Positions 1 through 11,352 of a stretch of DNA of 64,000 nucleotides are shown in pieces. The notes below the pieces were generated by a model. That model searched no databases and had not been told where the DNA came from. It saw only the letters and a program-made list of their open reading frames with translations. Position numbers and translations under genes: made by a program. Source of the stretch: Antilocapra americana (lineage: Eukaryota; Chordata; Mammalia; Artiodactyla; Antilocapridae). Position 1 is the stretch's first letter; the number at the start of each line of letters is the position of its first letter. The stretch spans positions 8,489,734 through 8,553,733 of the forward strand of contig ML660777.1 of the NCBI GenBank assembly GCA_007570785.1, read 5' to 3'.

Positions 1-766
1 TTTTGGTAAACATTTATATTATTTATAATGGACTTGGGCTTTTAACTTTAAAACACAGATTTGTAGATATTGAAATCCACATGACGGACAACATGAAATT
101 ATTAAATCTAGGGATAATTTAAGAGAGAGAACCACACCCCTTTTCCAGTGAATATCAAACAAGAAGATTGTCCAAGACATCTAACATCTTGTCTCCATTC
201 TTCATTATAATATTATAGAGCATGAGGTATGATTAGGGAAATTTTCATTTAATTTTTTGTCTATTTCAATCATATTTTACTACAAATTCCCAGAATTTCT
301 CAAATATATTTCAAATTTCTGAAAACATCAAAATATTATGTATTGGATTTTCAGTCAGTTTTATTGTTCAAAACTTTTGTGTTTAAATCTTATCCTTTAA
401 TTTGTTTCTGTGGTTAAGAGACAATTGTAATATGGATTTTCTTATTGTAATATGGAGGTCAGAGTACCTCTTCTACCCAGTCAATGTACCATATGTCTCC
501 AAGGAAGCAACAGGACATAAATTTTGCTGATATTTATGAGAATATTTTTTAAGAATGAGAAAGTACAAAATTTTCTGGAGGTTTCAGACTTCACTGAGAA
601 GTTTTATTTTCCATTAAGTGTTTTTCTGTTCAGATTTAGGAAATTGTAACTTTTTAAGAAAGTATTGTATAAATTAAAAAAATTGTATAAAATTTAAGTA
701 ACTCACTGTGATGAAACGTCCATCAGCATCTGCTTGCAGTTTATCTCTGCTTCAGCTCACATTAGA
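1..766. other. AT-rich unique sequence
   Basis: I see no gene or recognisable repeat here. The stretch is AT-rich with short A and T runs and no sizeable open frame. Confidence 0.6.
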
Positions 767-775
767 AGTATGTCT

Positions 776-921
776 GGGAATTCCCTGGTGGTCTAGTATT
801 TAGGACTCCATGCTTTCACTGCCAGGGGTGCAGGTTCAATATCTGGTTGGAGAACTAAGATCCAACAAGCTGGGTGGCAAAGCCAAATAAATAAATAAAA
901 ATGAAAAAAAGATTAAAGAAA
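776..921 (+). repeat. CHR-type tRNA-derived SINE
   Basis: It opens with the GGGAATTCCCTGGTGGTC head, has the B-box-like 'ggttcaat' region and 'aactaagatcc', and ends in a simple (AAAT)n tail. That is the layout of the cetartiodactyl CHR-1/CHR-2 SINEs, which lack the BovA segment. A 9-bp near-perfect target-site duplication flanks it: AGTATGTCT at 767-775 and AGTATGCCT at 922-930. It lies directly at the 3' side of the minus-strand retrocopy candidate at 940-1430. Confidence 0.85.
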
Positions 922-939
922 AGTATGCCTTACATCAGC

Positions 940-1430
940 TCAAACCAACATAGTACACGCTTCTGGGTCTACAGTCAGGTTATCTAGGGGGAGAACATGT
1001 GATAGAGCCTGTACATTGTCCATCAGTGATTTAGACATGGTCTTCAGATGGAATTTTTTGTTTTTCTTCCTAGCAAAGCAAACTTTATCGTGGCCCTGAG
1101 TCAGGGCGCTTTCCTCCAGGTCCTGCAGCAACCAAGAGTTGGGGTGAGAGGCTCATATGTTGCCCCCCAACATGTTCATCACATCCAGACTCAGCACAGT
1201 GGTCTCAGAGGTCCTCCCTGGGTCACTCAGTCCAGGTGCTCCAAACTCCTCATCTCTTACGTCCCAATTTTTTAGGTCTGGGTGTGGGTTTGGGTGTGGA
1301 TTTGGCCTTTCTGGCAGGACTCCCTTTAGGATGGTGTCTCAATGCCTCCTCTTTTTTTTTCCATCTTTTTTTTCTGGGCAGTGGTTGTCTGCTTCTGGGG
1401 CGCCAGCCTCTTGACTTGTTTGACAGGCAT
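940..1430 (-). pseudogene. Unidentified broken retrocopy candidate
   Basis: Read on the minus strand, an ATG at 1430 begins a lysine- and glutamine-rich frame (MPVKQVKRLAPQKQTTAQ). It runs into two A-rich runs (plus-strand T runs near 1350-1373), where the frame must shift. In the shifted frame two open segments follow: about 61 codons from 1338 to 1156, then, after a single TGA at 1153-1155, 63 codons from 1131 to the TGA at 940-942. The composition (basic N-terminus, acidic middle, LQDLEESALTQG, FARKKNKKFHLKTMSKSL) looks more like protein than random AT-rich DNA, and no intron-like break is visible. I do not recognise the parent gene. No poly-A tail or duplication remains, and a CHR SINE abuts its 3' side. 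It could instead be chance open frames in a GC-richer patch. Confidence 0.35.
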
Positions 1431-2405
1431 CTCCTTTTTCAGGGATACATCAATTTATACATAGATTTGCAAAGCCTCCATTGAATAACAGACTAACTTT
1501 TTATCTCAAGTTCTTTAAACAATATTAAAAGTGTTCTTATTATTTTTTATTTTATCATTGTTAGAGAACATCTCTTTTAGGTTCTTGACCAAATTTCAAA
1601 TTCCCTGAACATATGTAAATTCACATCAACTTCTAGATCCTTTAGAATCTCAGAAATTGGAGAGGAAACTGTTAGACTCCAAACTCTGGTCAGATGAACA
1701 AAGGCAAAAGGAAAGAAAAAAATGGACCTCTTCCTATCTTCCCAACATCTCAGCCAGGTTTCTACATCCATATTAAATCCTCAGCATGCTTTCCAGGGCC
1801 ATAAATACATTTCCCATCAAAGATATAACTTCGGTGCTTAGAAGTTGACATACAATAACTGTTATATTTCTACTCAGGGAAGCTTCTGGCTTTATTCTAA
1901 ATCTGCCATTTTAGAGTTCAAATGCAATGATGAAAAAAAAACTAAAGTATTTGTTCCCTTTTACTGGTCACAATCAGAGATCACTGTTCTTTCTAAGAAC
2001 CAAGAATGAAGGTACTGGAACTAAAATAAAAATTACTACAACAAAGTAGACAATGAAAATCAATTTGTTAATTAAAACATATTTTAATTCATGCCTTAGT
2101 CACAGAGATCTACTAGGAAATGTGCATCTTGCTTAATTAGTCTTGGTAAAAATCTTGAGTATCATCAGTTTATTTTGTGAGTGCAGTCAGTTCATGCCCA
2201 GACCAGAAGTTTAGGAGACTCTAAGCCGCACTGTCCAGTATGAATGTCATTCACTTAACAGGAACAAAACTTCCCACCATGTCCTCTCCCTAGTTCAAAA
2301 TCTCTGTAGTTTCCAAACAACCATGTGAATAAGATAGGTCCTTCCATCAACCCAAACCACAAATAAATCAGAATATATTAACGCTTGGCAGGAATGGGTT
2401 TCTTT
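1431..2405. other. Unique sequence
   Basis: I recognise no gene or repeat family. A 64-codon minus-strand frame at 1577-1771 has no recognisable features and is probably chance. Confidence 0.55.
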
Positions 2406-2414
2406 CCCTCCAAA

Positions 2415-3201
2415 AGGGTGGCGTTGTTGTTTAGTCACCAAGTCGTTACCAATTCTTTGTGACCCCATGAACTGCTTCAGAATGCCAGGCTTCCCTGTCC
2501 TTCATTATTTCCCTGAGTTTACTCAAATTATGTTCATTGAGTCAGTGATGTCATCCAACCATCTCATCCTAGGCCCCTTCTCCCTGATCTTTTCCAGCGT
2601 CTTTTCCAATGAGTAAGCTCCTCGCATCAAGGTGGCCAAAGTATTGGAGCTTCAGCTTCAGCATCAGTCCTTCCAAAGAATATTCAGGACTGATTTCCTT
2701 TAGGATTAACTGGTTTGATCTCCTTGATCTCCAAGGGACTCTCAAAAGTCTTCTCCAGAACTACAGTTTGAAAGCATCAGTTCTTTGACACTCAGCCTTC
2801 TTTATGGTCCAACTCTCACATCCATACTTGACTACTGGAAAAACCATAGCTTTGACTATATAGACTTTTGTGGGCAAAGTGATGTCTCTGCTTTTTAATA
2901 CACTGTCTATGTTTGTCATAGACATTCTTCCTAGGAACAAGCTTCTTTTAATTTTGTGGCTACAGTCACCCTTCACATTCATTTTGGAGCTCAAGAAAGT
3001 GAAATCTGCCACCATTTCCATTTTTCCCCCATTTATTTCCCATGAGGTGATAGGACCAGATGCCATGATCTTTGTTTTTTGAATACTGAGCTTTAAGCCA
3101 GCTTTTCACCCTTCTTTCACCTTTATCAAGAGGCTGTTCTGTTCCTCTTCACTTTCTGCTCTTAAAGTTGTTCATCTATATCTGAGTTTGTTGATATTTC
3201 C
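2415..3201 (-). mobile_element. BovB (RTE LINE) 3' fragment
   Basis: On the minus strand this encodes the C-terminal end of the BovB reverse-transcriptase ORF. The frame at 2761-3066 begins MASGPITSWEING and contains the characteristic KIKRSLFLGR, LKSRDITLPTKV and YGCESWTIKKAE blocks. The 3' UTR follows towards 2415. The copy is 5'-truncated and interrupted by stops, so it cannot move on its own. A matching direct repeat CCCTCCAAA at 2406-2414 and 3202-3210 is the likely target-site duplication. Confidence 0.92.
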
Positions 3202-3290
3202 CCCTCCAAATCAGTAGGGAGGAAAAAATATTATCAGTTTGTATGAGCATGTGCTCTGTCTTAAATTTTGAACCAGTGTAAAGAAACAAA

Positions 3291-3496
3291 GGGACTTCCC
3301 TTGTGGTTCAGAGGTGGAGCCTGCAATGTGGGAGATGAGGGTTCTATCCCTGGGTCAGGAATATCCCCTGGAGAAAGAAATGGCAACTCACTCCAGTATT
3401 CTTGCCTGGGAAATCCCATGGACAGGGGACCTGGTGGGTTATAGCCCAGGGGTTGCAAAGAGTGTGACATGACTGAGTGACTAACACTTTTACTTT
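3291..3496 (+). repeat. Bov-tA SINE
   Basis: The tRNA-Glu-derived head starts GGGACTTCCCTTGTGG. The BovA body follows ('ctccagtattcttgcctgg', 'gtgacatgactgagtgac') and it ends in the usual 'ctaacactttta' tail. A 90-codon frame on the other strand is only the translated SINE. Confidence 0.92.
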
Positions 3497-3539
3497 CAAG
3501 GAAATTGACTGATTTTGCTACCATCAGAAGCATTCATCA

Positions 3540-3655
3540 GAATTAAGATCCTAGTATTATAGATTTGAAAGCTTCCTCAAGAGGTCATCAAGCCCAGATT
3601 CTGTTAATTCCTATTAATTCCCTATTAATTAATTCTATTAATTCCCTATTAATCA
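3540..3655. repeat. Tandem ATTAATTCCCT repeats, possible old element
   Basis: From about 3605 to 3654 the motif 'ctattaattccctattaatt' recurs about three times with a shortened middle unit, a local tandem expansion. The preceding bases (3540-3600, 'tagatttgaaagcttcctcaagaggtcatcaagcccag') resemble an ancient mammalian interspersed repeat, but I cannot name the family. Confidence 0.5.
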
Positions 3656-4675
3656 AAGGGAAATCCAACATATGTCCCAGCATGCATTATAATTTGTAAT
3701 TTGAAGTTGATATAGTATAGATTTCTGGAAAACTGTGAGTAAATTACCTTACCATTTTCTGCCTTAGTATCACATCTGTAATGTGAGGCAAAGAAAAACT
3801 GTCTCAAAGGGCCACTGCAAAATGCTCCAAGATTCACAAAAAAAGGGCATATTGATAAATTATTGCAAAACATTCATTTGTGACTGATAATCTTAGAAGA
3901 GAAATTTTCATGCTTAAAAATAAGAAGCATACTTAGTATTCAGAAAAAAAGAAATTTAAATTGAGAAAAATATAAAAACAATATGCAGAAGAGAATATAT
4001 GGAGACATTGTCCTTGGTATACTTGTTGGTCCATCCCTGAATAGCTTTTTCTGTCATCTCTGTTTCTAATTTCAGAATACTCAACAAAATAATAGGTCCC
4101 CTGTTGTAGATCCAGTGTTAAAAATAGCACTGTATATTGTGGAGATTTGAATGGTGATACTGAAAATATTGATCAGCCAATAATTGACAAACAAGGTTTT
4201 TTCGTAGAGAGGAACATGGTTATCAATCGAAAAAAGCATCCTTTTAAAAATGATGTCTCTGTACTTAATCCATTTATGCAGCTTCCTTCTTCTGAAAAGT
4301 TTGCCCTAATAGATAGCTGAGCTTCCCTTGCTGGTCACCATCAAAGCTGTTGCCATAAGCCCAGAGCAAAAAGAACTGCCTCCGATCCCTTGGGTTCCCT
4401 GAGGAAAGAGAGAGGGCACAGCTCTCTGGCAGACCTGAATGGGAAACATCTTTTCAGATTCAGATCTTTTCCTCAGTGAAAGAGTTGAAGCCTCATAAGG
4501 CTTGATTTTAGCAGCATTAACTTCAGCCACTCAAGTGCATCAAAATGAAACAAAAAAGAAAAGAAAGAAAAGAATGCCAAGTCTTTGTATCGTATTTCCA
4601 AAAGCCAAGGGGGAAGAATTCTATAGCCTCTGTGAATACAGGTAACATAAGAGAATAGACAAGTAAGTATATTAG
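3656..4675. other. Unique sequence
   Basis: I recognise no gene or repeat. There are short A-rich runs (4538-4575) and only short chance frames. Confidence 0.5.
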
Positions 4676-4711
4676 TATTCTCCCTTCCTCAGGATCCAAA
4701 TAAAATAATTA

Positions 4712-4921
4712 CTGTGAAAGTGTTAGTTGCTCAGTCCTGTCAAATTTTGGCAAGCCCATGGACTGTAACCCACCAGTCTCCTCTGTCTATGGAATTCTCC
4801 AGATAAGAATACTGGAGTGGGTAAGCATTCCATTCTCCAGGGGATCTTCCCAACTCAGGGATCGAACCCGTGTCTCTCGCATTACAGGCAGGATCTTTAT
4901 TGTCTGAGCCACAAGGGAAGT
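4712..4921 (-). repeat. Bov-tA SINE, first of a pair
   Basis: Reversed BovA body and tRNA-Glu head: 'gtgttagttgctcag' at the left, 'gagccacaagggaag' at the right. A 22-bp direct repeat with two mismatches lies at 4676-4697 and 4926-4947, so it flanks the SINE but does not abut it (about 14 extra bases on the left, 4 on the right). The repeat may be a long target-site duplication, or the boundary of a 250-bp tandem duplication that includes the next SINE. Confidence 0.9.
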
Positions 4922-4968
4922 TTACTATTCTCCCTTCCTAAGGCTCCAGAGAAGATGATAACCAAATG

Positions 4969-5170
4969 CAGTGGTTAGTCACTCGGCCATGTCTGACTTT
5001 TTGCAACCCCCGTGGACTTTAGTCTGCCAGACTCCTCTGTTCAGGGGGATTCTCCAGGCAAGAATGCTGGAGTAGGTTGCCATGCCCTCCTCCAGGGGAT
5101 CTTCCCAACCCAAGGACTGAACCCAGGTCTCTGTATTGCAGGCAGATTCTTTACTGTCTGAGCCACATAC
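4969..5170 (-). repeat. Bov-tA SINE, second of a pair
   Basis: This is another reversed Bov-tA copy with the same layout as the one ending at 4921 ('ggttagtcactcgg' to 'tctgagccacatac'). The two copies have different substitutions and are both fairly diverged. Confidence 0.9.
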
Positions 5171-5770
5171 CCAGCATATTTTGCTGTTCTTTAAACATCA
5201 ACTGATTTTCTAAGGTCTAAATTTTGTAAAATATGGACATTGATTTTTAAGTAGACATGCTATGTTAAGTAGACATGCTATCTAGGTAGTAACCTTATCT
5301 AGAAGTAGAAACTATAGGATGTCTCCCCTACAATGCCTCAAGCCCCCAAATGTAAATACTCAGCACTTCAATAACTCTAAGCCCAAGGTGATCATAATAA
5401 TGACCCATGAGAAATCTGATTCATACCTCAAAAACATTTTAAATAAAAAACACTTTTCAACTTAATTCCAGGGTACCATATACTTATACATGGCCATTCA
5501 CTACACTCTTCTAGGATTGACATCACTGATCAATTAAAAAATATGCCTCACTGCAAAGTCTTCCCCACCCCTGCCCCACCAAACACATCTGTCCTCTCCA
5601 AGGTGGTTTGTAAGGGAAAACCGGTTTGGACCGCATGACCTTCACGACCATCAGAGCACTTGGTCTAGGTGAAATCTAGAAGAGTGTTTCTGTGCTTCAA
5701 AGGAATCATCAGTTTTTCACGTTCTAGAGATTGCTTTTTTCTAATGTCCTTTGGATAAAATGCTGGCCTG
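5171..5770. other. Unique sequence with an 18-bp tandem duplication
   Basis: The 15-mer 'aagtagacatgctat' occurs at 5249-5263 and again at 5267-5281. A CpG-bearing patch lies near 5610-5650 ('aaaaccggtttggaccgcat'), which is unusual in this AT-rich setting but matches nothing I know. Confidence 0.55.
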
Positions 5771-6166
5771 GTATATCGTTTATCTAGGGCTATCATAATA
5801 ACATACCACAAACTGAGTGGCTTGAACAACAGAAACATATTTTCTCACTGTTCTGGAGATTAGAAGAAGAACAAGATATTGAACAAGATATTGTTCTGGA
5901 GATGAGAAGATCAAGATATTGAAGGGGGTTCGTTTCTTCTGTGGCTTCCCTCCTTGGCCACCTCTTCCTTCTGTCTTCACGTGGTCTTCCTTCTGTGTAT
6001 GTCAGTGTCCAATATCCTCTCCTTATAAGGACATCAGTCATATTGGATTAGAGTTCACTCTAATGACCCCATTATAACTTAATTGCCTCTTTAAAGACCC
6101 TGTCTCCAGTTACAGTCTAGTGTTCTTAGAGGTGTAAATTTTGGGGAACATATCCACCCCATAACA
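5771..6166 (-). mobile_element. MaLR (MLT1-type) solo LTR
   Basis: On the minus strand it begins TGTTATGGGG. It carries 'ggtctttaaagaggcaatta', 'ccaatatgactgatgtccttata' in pieces, and the 3' end with 'caacagaaac', 'ccacaaactgagtggc' and 'tagggctatcat'. These are hallmarks of the ERVL-MaLR LTRs. No internal retroviral region is visible. Within it, 5852-5915 is scrambled by local duplication of 'aagatattg' units. Confidence 0.8.
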
Positions 6167-6908
6167 CATTACATGAAACTAAGGTATTTTTCAAATTTAA
6201 GCTAAATTTCCTAAGTTTATCAAGGATTTTTATATTTCAGATGATTATGCATTCTCATTGATACAACAGGATTCTTTCAGTTGGCTGCATTATCATTGTG
6301 TGACACTGATACACTACGTATTTAGATATTTGTATTATTCATTTATTTTTGTGACTTTCAAGATGATGTTAAGGCTTGCAATTATCTTGGCAAGCTAATT
6401 CAGATTCCTATATGGTATTGGCCTTTGACCTTCAGTTTCTGCTTCTAAAGTTTCTTCTCTCTTCCTGCTGTTCTCATCTTTCCATGTATCTTGTTTCAGG
6501 ATAATTTATACTATTATAAACCAAACTTCTTTCCTCTCTTTTTTCCATTTTAATTTTATGCTTTGATATTTACTGATTTTATTATTAATCTCTTTTCTTA
6601 AAATCCTGTATTCAGTAAGCAAAATCTTTTAAGGATATAAAAATCTATTTCCTAAGAACACAAACTAAGAATTGAGGTGTTTCTACATTTTCCTACATAT
6701 CATTTAACCAGAGAAGTCACATTCCTTTAGACCATAAAAGAATGCATATTTATAATAAAAAATAATAACAAATTATTTGCCTTTTAATAGATGGAATTTA
6801 TTCAACACTTTAGCTCTATCCATTATTTAACCGCTCAGCAGAATTTCATAAAAAGTTAATGTTGACATTTTTCCATAAGTTTGTGAATTTCTTTAGTTAA
6901 AAATAAAA
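6167..6908. other. AT-rich unique sequence
   Basis: I recognise no gene or repeat. Pyrimidine-rich stretches occur near 6440-6560. Confidence 0.55.
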
Positions 6909-7110
6909 GGGAAGCATTTGGAAAGAATCTGCCTGGAACACGGGAGATCTAGGTTTGATCCCTAGGTTGGGAATGAAGAGCCTATGGAGAAGGAAATAGC
7001 AATCCAGTCCAGTATTCTTGTCTAGAGAGTTCCATGGACAGAGGAGTCTGGTGGGCTACAGTCCACGGGGTCACAAAGCGTTGGACATGACTGAGCGCGA
7101 CTAACACACA
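6909..7110 (+). repeat. Bov-tA SINE
   Basis: Diverged tRNA-like head ('gggaagcatttggaaagaatctgcctgg'), the 'ggagaaggaaat' linker, and the BovA body ending in 'gacatgactgagcgcgactaacacac'. The first few bases of the head are lost. Confidence 0.9.
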
Positions 7111-8687
7111 CATACAAGAACTTCCAAACTAGTGAAACATCAAGGCTATCGTGACTAAAGCATCAGTTATCTAGACAAACCAATAACCTGGGAACATAAA
7201 GTAACAATTAACTGAAAACTTAGATGAGACTTAAAGTCTTTTAAAAATTGGATATTCTAATAACAGCAAAAAGAGCATGGTTAGTATTGCAAAATATTAT
7301 TTAATTTATTTTATTCCACTTCTTCTTTTCAGAAACAATTCCTTTTGTCCCAAATCAACTTAGTAGCAGAAGATATACAAATATTATAGCAGTCTCTCAA
7401 ATGGACAAGTAGATATGGAGTAGTTTTAATATCTGCTTATGAAAATTTCTTTAAAAATTCAATATAATTGGTTACTCTTATTCTTTATTTTTTTTATCAG
7501 ATAATCAACTGATACAAGTTTACTCTCCCAACTTAATCCTTTCCTGCCATCAGTATCCAACATAAATGGTCTAGAGCCTCTGAATATTTGTCAGAAAAAC
7601 AAAACGCATCTTTTCCTGAGTCACCTTGTACTTACACTGACAGATTGACTCACAGTCAGACTTGATGCTTTATGGTTTTGTTGGCCAGACTTCCATCTGC
7701 ACGACTGTTTGGAATATAAGAATATCCCTGCCTTGGCCACTGTTCTTTTCAGCACAGCTTTACTTGTTCAACGCCCTTTATTTAACCTTGATACAAAAAG
7801 TCATTCCTAGGCACTTTGCTTTTTACCAAATTAAGTGTTATTAAATATGTGCATGCATGTCTATGGGTATGCAATTGGAATAACCCAGGAGCCATGCCAA
7901 AAGGAAGAATCGCAACACAAGTTTGAACAGCAAGTGTCTTTGACTTATTGCTGTGATTATACTAATTGCTCATCTACTTGGTGGGAGGTTGCAGGAAGCT
8001 GTTTTGAAGTAATCAAGCTGAGATAGGCCCTTCTATTTATAATAATTCTGAAAATTCTTATACCCCAAAAACACTTAATTGCATTTTTCTTCTTTTAAAA
8101 ATATACTCTTTCTTTTCACCCTTCCCATTGCCTCAATCTAATAATACATATTTGATACCTTCTTAGTTATTAGAAGAATAAGCATACACTCCCCTTTATT
8201 TCACAGGTATGAACATAAAGCCCTCAATATTCATTCATAGATTTGAAGCAAGATATAAACCCTAAAAAATAACAATAATTGCTTAGGTAATCTCTCATAG
8301 AGGGTAAATTTTATGTGCCTATCATTCTTATGAAACCATGTCAGTGTTAAAAAAAAAAAAAGAAATATGATGATGGCCTTAGCTCAAGACTTGGATCCTT
8401 ATTTATTTATTCAATATTTTAATATTATGATTAACATTATAGTATCATTTAATAGTGCAGAATCAACAGACATAAGTCTTTCTTAGCACCACATATGGTC
8501 TTAACTACTTTAATTTTTTCTGGATAAGAACTATTTTAATAAAAATTCAAAGGTTAATAAAATGTATTGATCTTGGAACTATATGGGAGCCCTGATATAA
8601 AGCTCTTTATTGTACTGCTACTCAGTTCTCCCATACACACTTCTCTGTTGCTCCTCCACCCTCAAGGACAAAAGTCACATTGTGATC
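7111..8687. other. Unique sequence
   Basis: I recognise no gene or repeat. Overlapping short frames at 7662-8026 show no conserved motif or splice context that I can support. A poly-A run sits at about 8348-8361. Confidence 0.5.
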
Positions 8688-8882
8688 TAGTAAGAGCATG
8701 TAAGGGCTTTGGAGTCACTCTAACATAAGTACTCCAGCTGTGTTACCTCCTAACTCTGTGGCTCTTGAGCTCCATTGAGTCACAGTTTACAAACAGTATA
8801 AATTGGATATCAATACCTACTTCAGAGTTGTTGTGAGAAGTAAATAACTATCATTCAAAATATACTCAACATAAATAGGCAC
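8688..8882 (+). repeat. MIR SINE
   Basis: It matches the MIR layout along its length: 'taagagcatgtaagggctttggagtcac', 'agctgtgttacctcc', 'cagtttacaaacagtataa', 'aatacctacttcagagttgttgtgag', 'ataaataggcac'. Heavily diverged, as expected for this ancient family. Confidence 0.8.
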
Positions 8883-11084
8883 TAAAATTTACAGTGAACT
8901 TTCCTTTTTCTCAAGTCTTCCTCAAAAAGTATATTGCCTGTAACTGTAAATATGTTTTAGCTCTTTGAGCTTCAGGAGTTATAACTGATTCCAGCCTATT
9001 GTCTCCTCTGTCTTCTGTTCTTCTCCAAATGCTAAGTAAGCATAACAAAACCAATGATGTAAAATCATTGTAGAAGTAACCCATACACAAATATGTAGCT
9101 TTAAGTTGATAAATTTTAAGATGTGTTAAGTTTCATAAAAGGAGTCCCTTCAATACTAAAACCTGGAGAAATCTGAGAGATACATAATCCAATGCCCTGG
9201 CTTTACAGAAGAAAAAAATGTAATTAGAGAAGTTAATTGACCTACTTAAGAGAACAGAGTTGCAAAATTTCTTTGAGTGCAAAGTACACACTGCCAGTCT
9301 CAACCAATTATATTTTTAAACTTTCCTTTTCATATTGTGTTCAGAAAAAACAACAACATATAAAGCAATCTATTTTTAGTCATAATTCCCAGTCAAAGAT
9401 TTTTATTTTTATATTTGTAGGATTTTTGTACATGAAGGCATGGTTTTTCCTTTACCACAGTCTTAAACATCAGGTACATTTAGGTTGTTCTTCTCAATAT
9501 ACCTTTCTCCTAAAATAGACACACATGTATATACATGCAATATACAGCATGCGGTCTTATCTATTATACTTTATTTTAATTCTGGGTAAGAAAAGTTTTA
9601 ATAAAAAGTCAGAGTTTAATAAAAATATTGATTTAATAAAAATATGATTATATATCAATGTTGGAACTATATGGTGATGATCCTAAAACATTTAATATTT
9701 AACTGGATACAACATCTGAATGTACAAAACTTTAGAAAGAACTCTTTCTGATAGCATTGAAGAAAGAGCTATCAGAACACACAAAATATCTTAAGGAAAC
9801 TTGAATGGAAGCAAGCATTATGGATAGGAAAATCCCTCAAAATTACATCAAATCTTTTATGAAAATGGGATGGAATTTAAGAAGGTAAAAACAGCATCTA
9901 TAATGAGAAACCAGACTTCAGGTGGAGGTTGGGGAGGAAGGACAATTCTCAGTCCTTCTCCCTATATAAATCTCTGTCAGTTTCTTCAAAAGGATACCTG
10001 CTCTTTCCCAAGAGATCAAGGATACCACTTGACAATTCTTTCTTGGCAGTCATTTCCTGATGAGCTTGGTGCAGAGTTAATTGATTATCACCACCTCCTC
10101 AACTAACTGTATATGGTGAAAAAGAACTATTGGCAGTATTTCCCAAGAAACAAAATATTCATGAAATGTTCCTTACATCAAAATATTGCAGAGTTTGATA
10201 AGTAATAAATGTTCCATTGAAATACAGTTGTATGGATATCCTGATCTTAGTTCACTAACTTAGCACATTTTTAATATCATTTATACCAAGAAAATAAACT
10301 AGAAAAAGAAAGCAGGTATGGGAAATTAAGATGTATTTCTTAATATAAGAATATAATTTGGTCTGTTTTATGATTGCTAGATGTGATATTTAATTGGTTG
10401 TCAGAATAATTGAAATCTGATGATAAATTTGATAATAAATATTTTGTTCAATAATGATCTCCATAGTTCACTGGTTTTTTGCCCAAATGATACTCTTTTG
10501 ATGCAAAGGGAAGCTCTGAGTTTAGAGGAAGAACTATATGAAAAAAGAAAGATAAAAATAAGCCTTTTCAAATGTATGTTTCTGCTAAATTCCATATTTT
10601 ACCTTTTGTATAACAGTTCTATTTCTTTTGATTCTCCCATGATAGCTTGGAGAGAAATCACAGAGTGGATATTCAGTGTCTGACTCAGTTTCTTGGGTGA
10701 TTGGCTGATCTATTTCTTTCTCTTTCCTTCTAATGGCTGTTCAATAAGTCATAGAACAACTACTCTAGTTGCTGTATTGATGTAATCAAGTGAAAAAGGC
10801 TACTGCTTCTTTCTCAAATATTATTTTCTGCTAACACAGCACACTTGTCAAAGTCCCTAAATATTCCAGAAATAGGCACCACATAAATATATAAATAACT
10901 AGATAAATAACTGACAAAACAAAGTACATTATTTGGAGATAAATGTGAGCACACTGCAAACTGCAAGATTACTAATTAGCATCTTTTAGACCATGTTTTT
11001 AAGCTAAAAAGAATGTATCATTAACATGAGATTCTGGAACATGGTATCGTAATATTTAAAAGTTCTTATTTTTACACACTTAGA
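8883..11084. other. Unique sequence
   Basis: Mostly unrecognised. The part at 9120-9300 ('tttacagaagaaaaaaatgtaattagagaagtt') faintly resembles the conserved core of MIR- or L2-type repeats, too weakly to call. Short frames at 9237-9518, 9870-10106 and 10420-10683 have no recognisable domain. Confidence 0.5.
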
Positions 11085-11352
11085 GAACAAAAGTCTGGTT
11101 GCTGGAGGGAAGGAATAGTTAGGGAGGTTAGGATGGGCATGTACACACTGCTGTATTTAAAATGGATAACCAACAAGGACCTACTGTATAGCACATGGAA
11201 CTCTGCTCAGTGTTATGTGGCAGCCAAGATGGGAGGGGAGTTGGGAGGAGAATGGACACACATATATGTATAGCTGAGTCCCTTTCCTGCTCATCTAAAA
11301 CTATCACAACATTGTCAGTCAACTATATCTCAACACAAAGCAAAAGAGGTTT
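11085..11352 (+). mobile_element. L1 3' end (artiodactyl L1)
   Basis: It carries the L1 3'-UTR phrase 'aatggataaccaacaaggacctactgtatagcacatggaactctgctcag', followed by 'gctgagtcccttt' and 'aaactatcacaacattgtcagtcaactatatctcaa'. It is a 5'-truncated 3' fragment with no ORF2 left. Confidence 0.9.

Noticed and set aside
3261..3533. 90-codon minus-strand frame with GFPRQEYWSELPF and PGDIPDPGIEP
   Set aside because: This is the standard translation of the antisense strand of a Bov-tA SINE. The same motifs recur at 17515, 26744, 28765, 36873, 38000, 52970, 54103 and 58041, always inside SINEs.
5771..6166. Endogenous retrovirus with coding potential
   Set aside because: Only MaLR solo LTRs are seen at 5771, 36436, 44671 and 53776; none has a second LTR or an internal coding region nearby.
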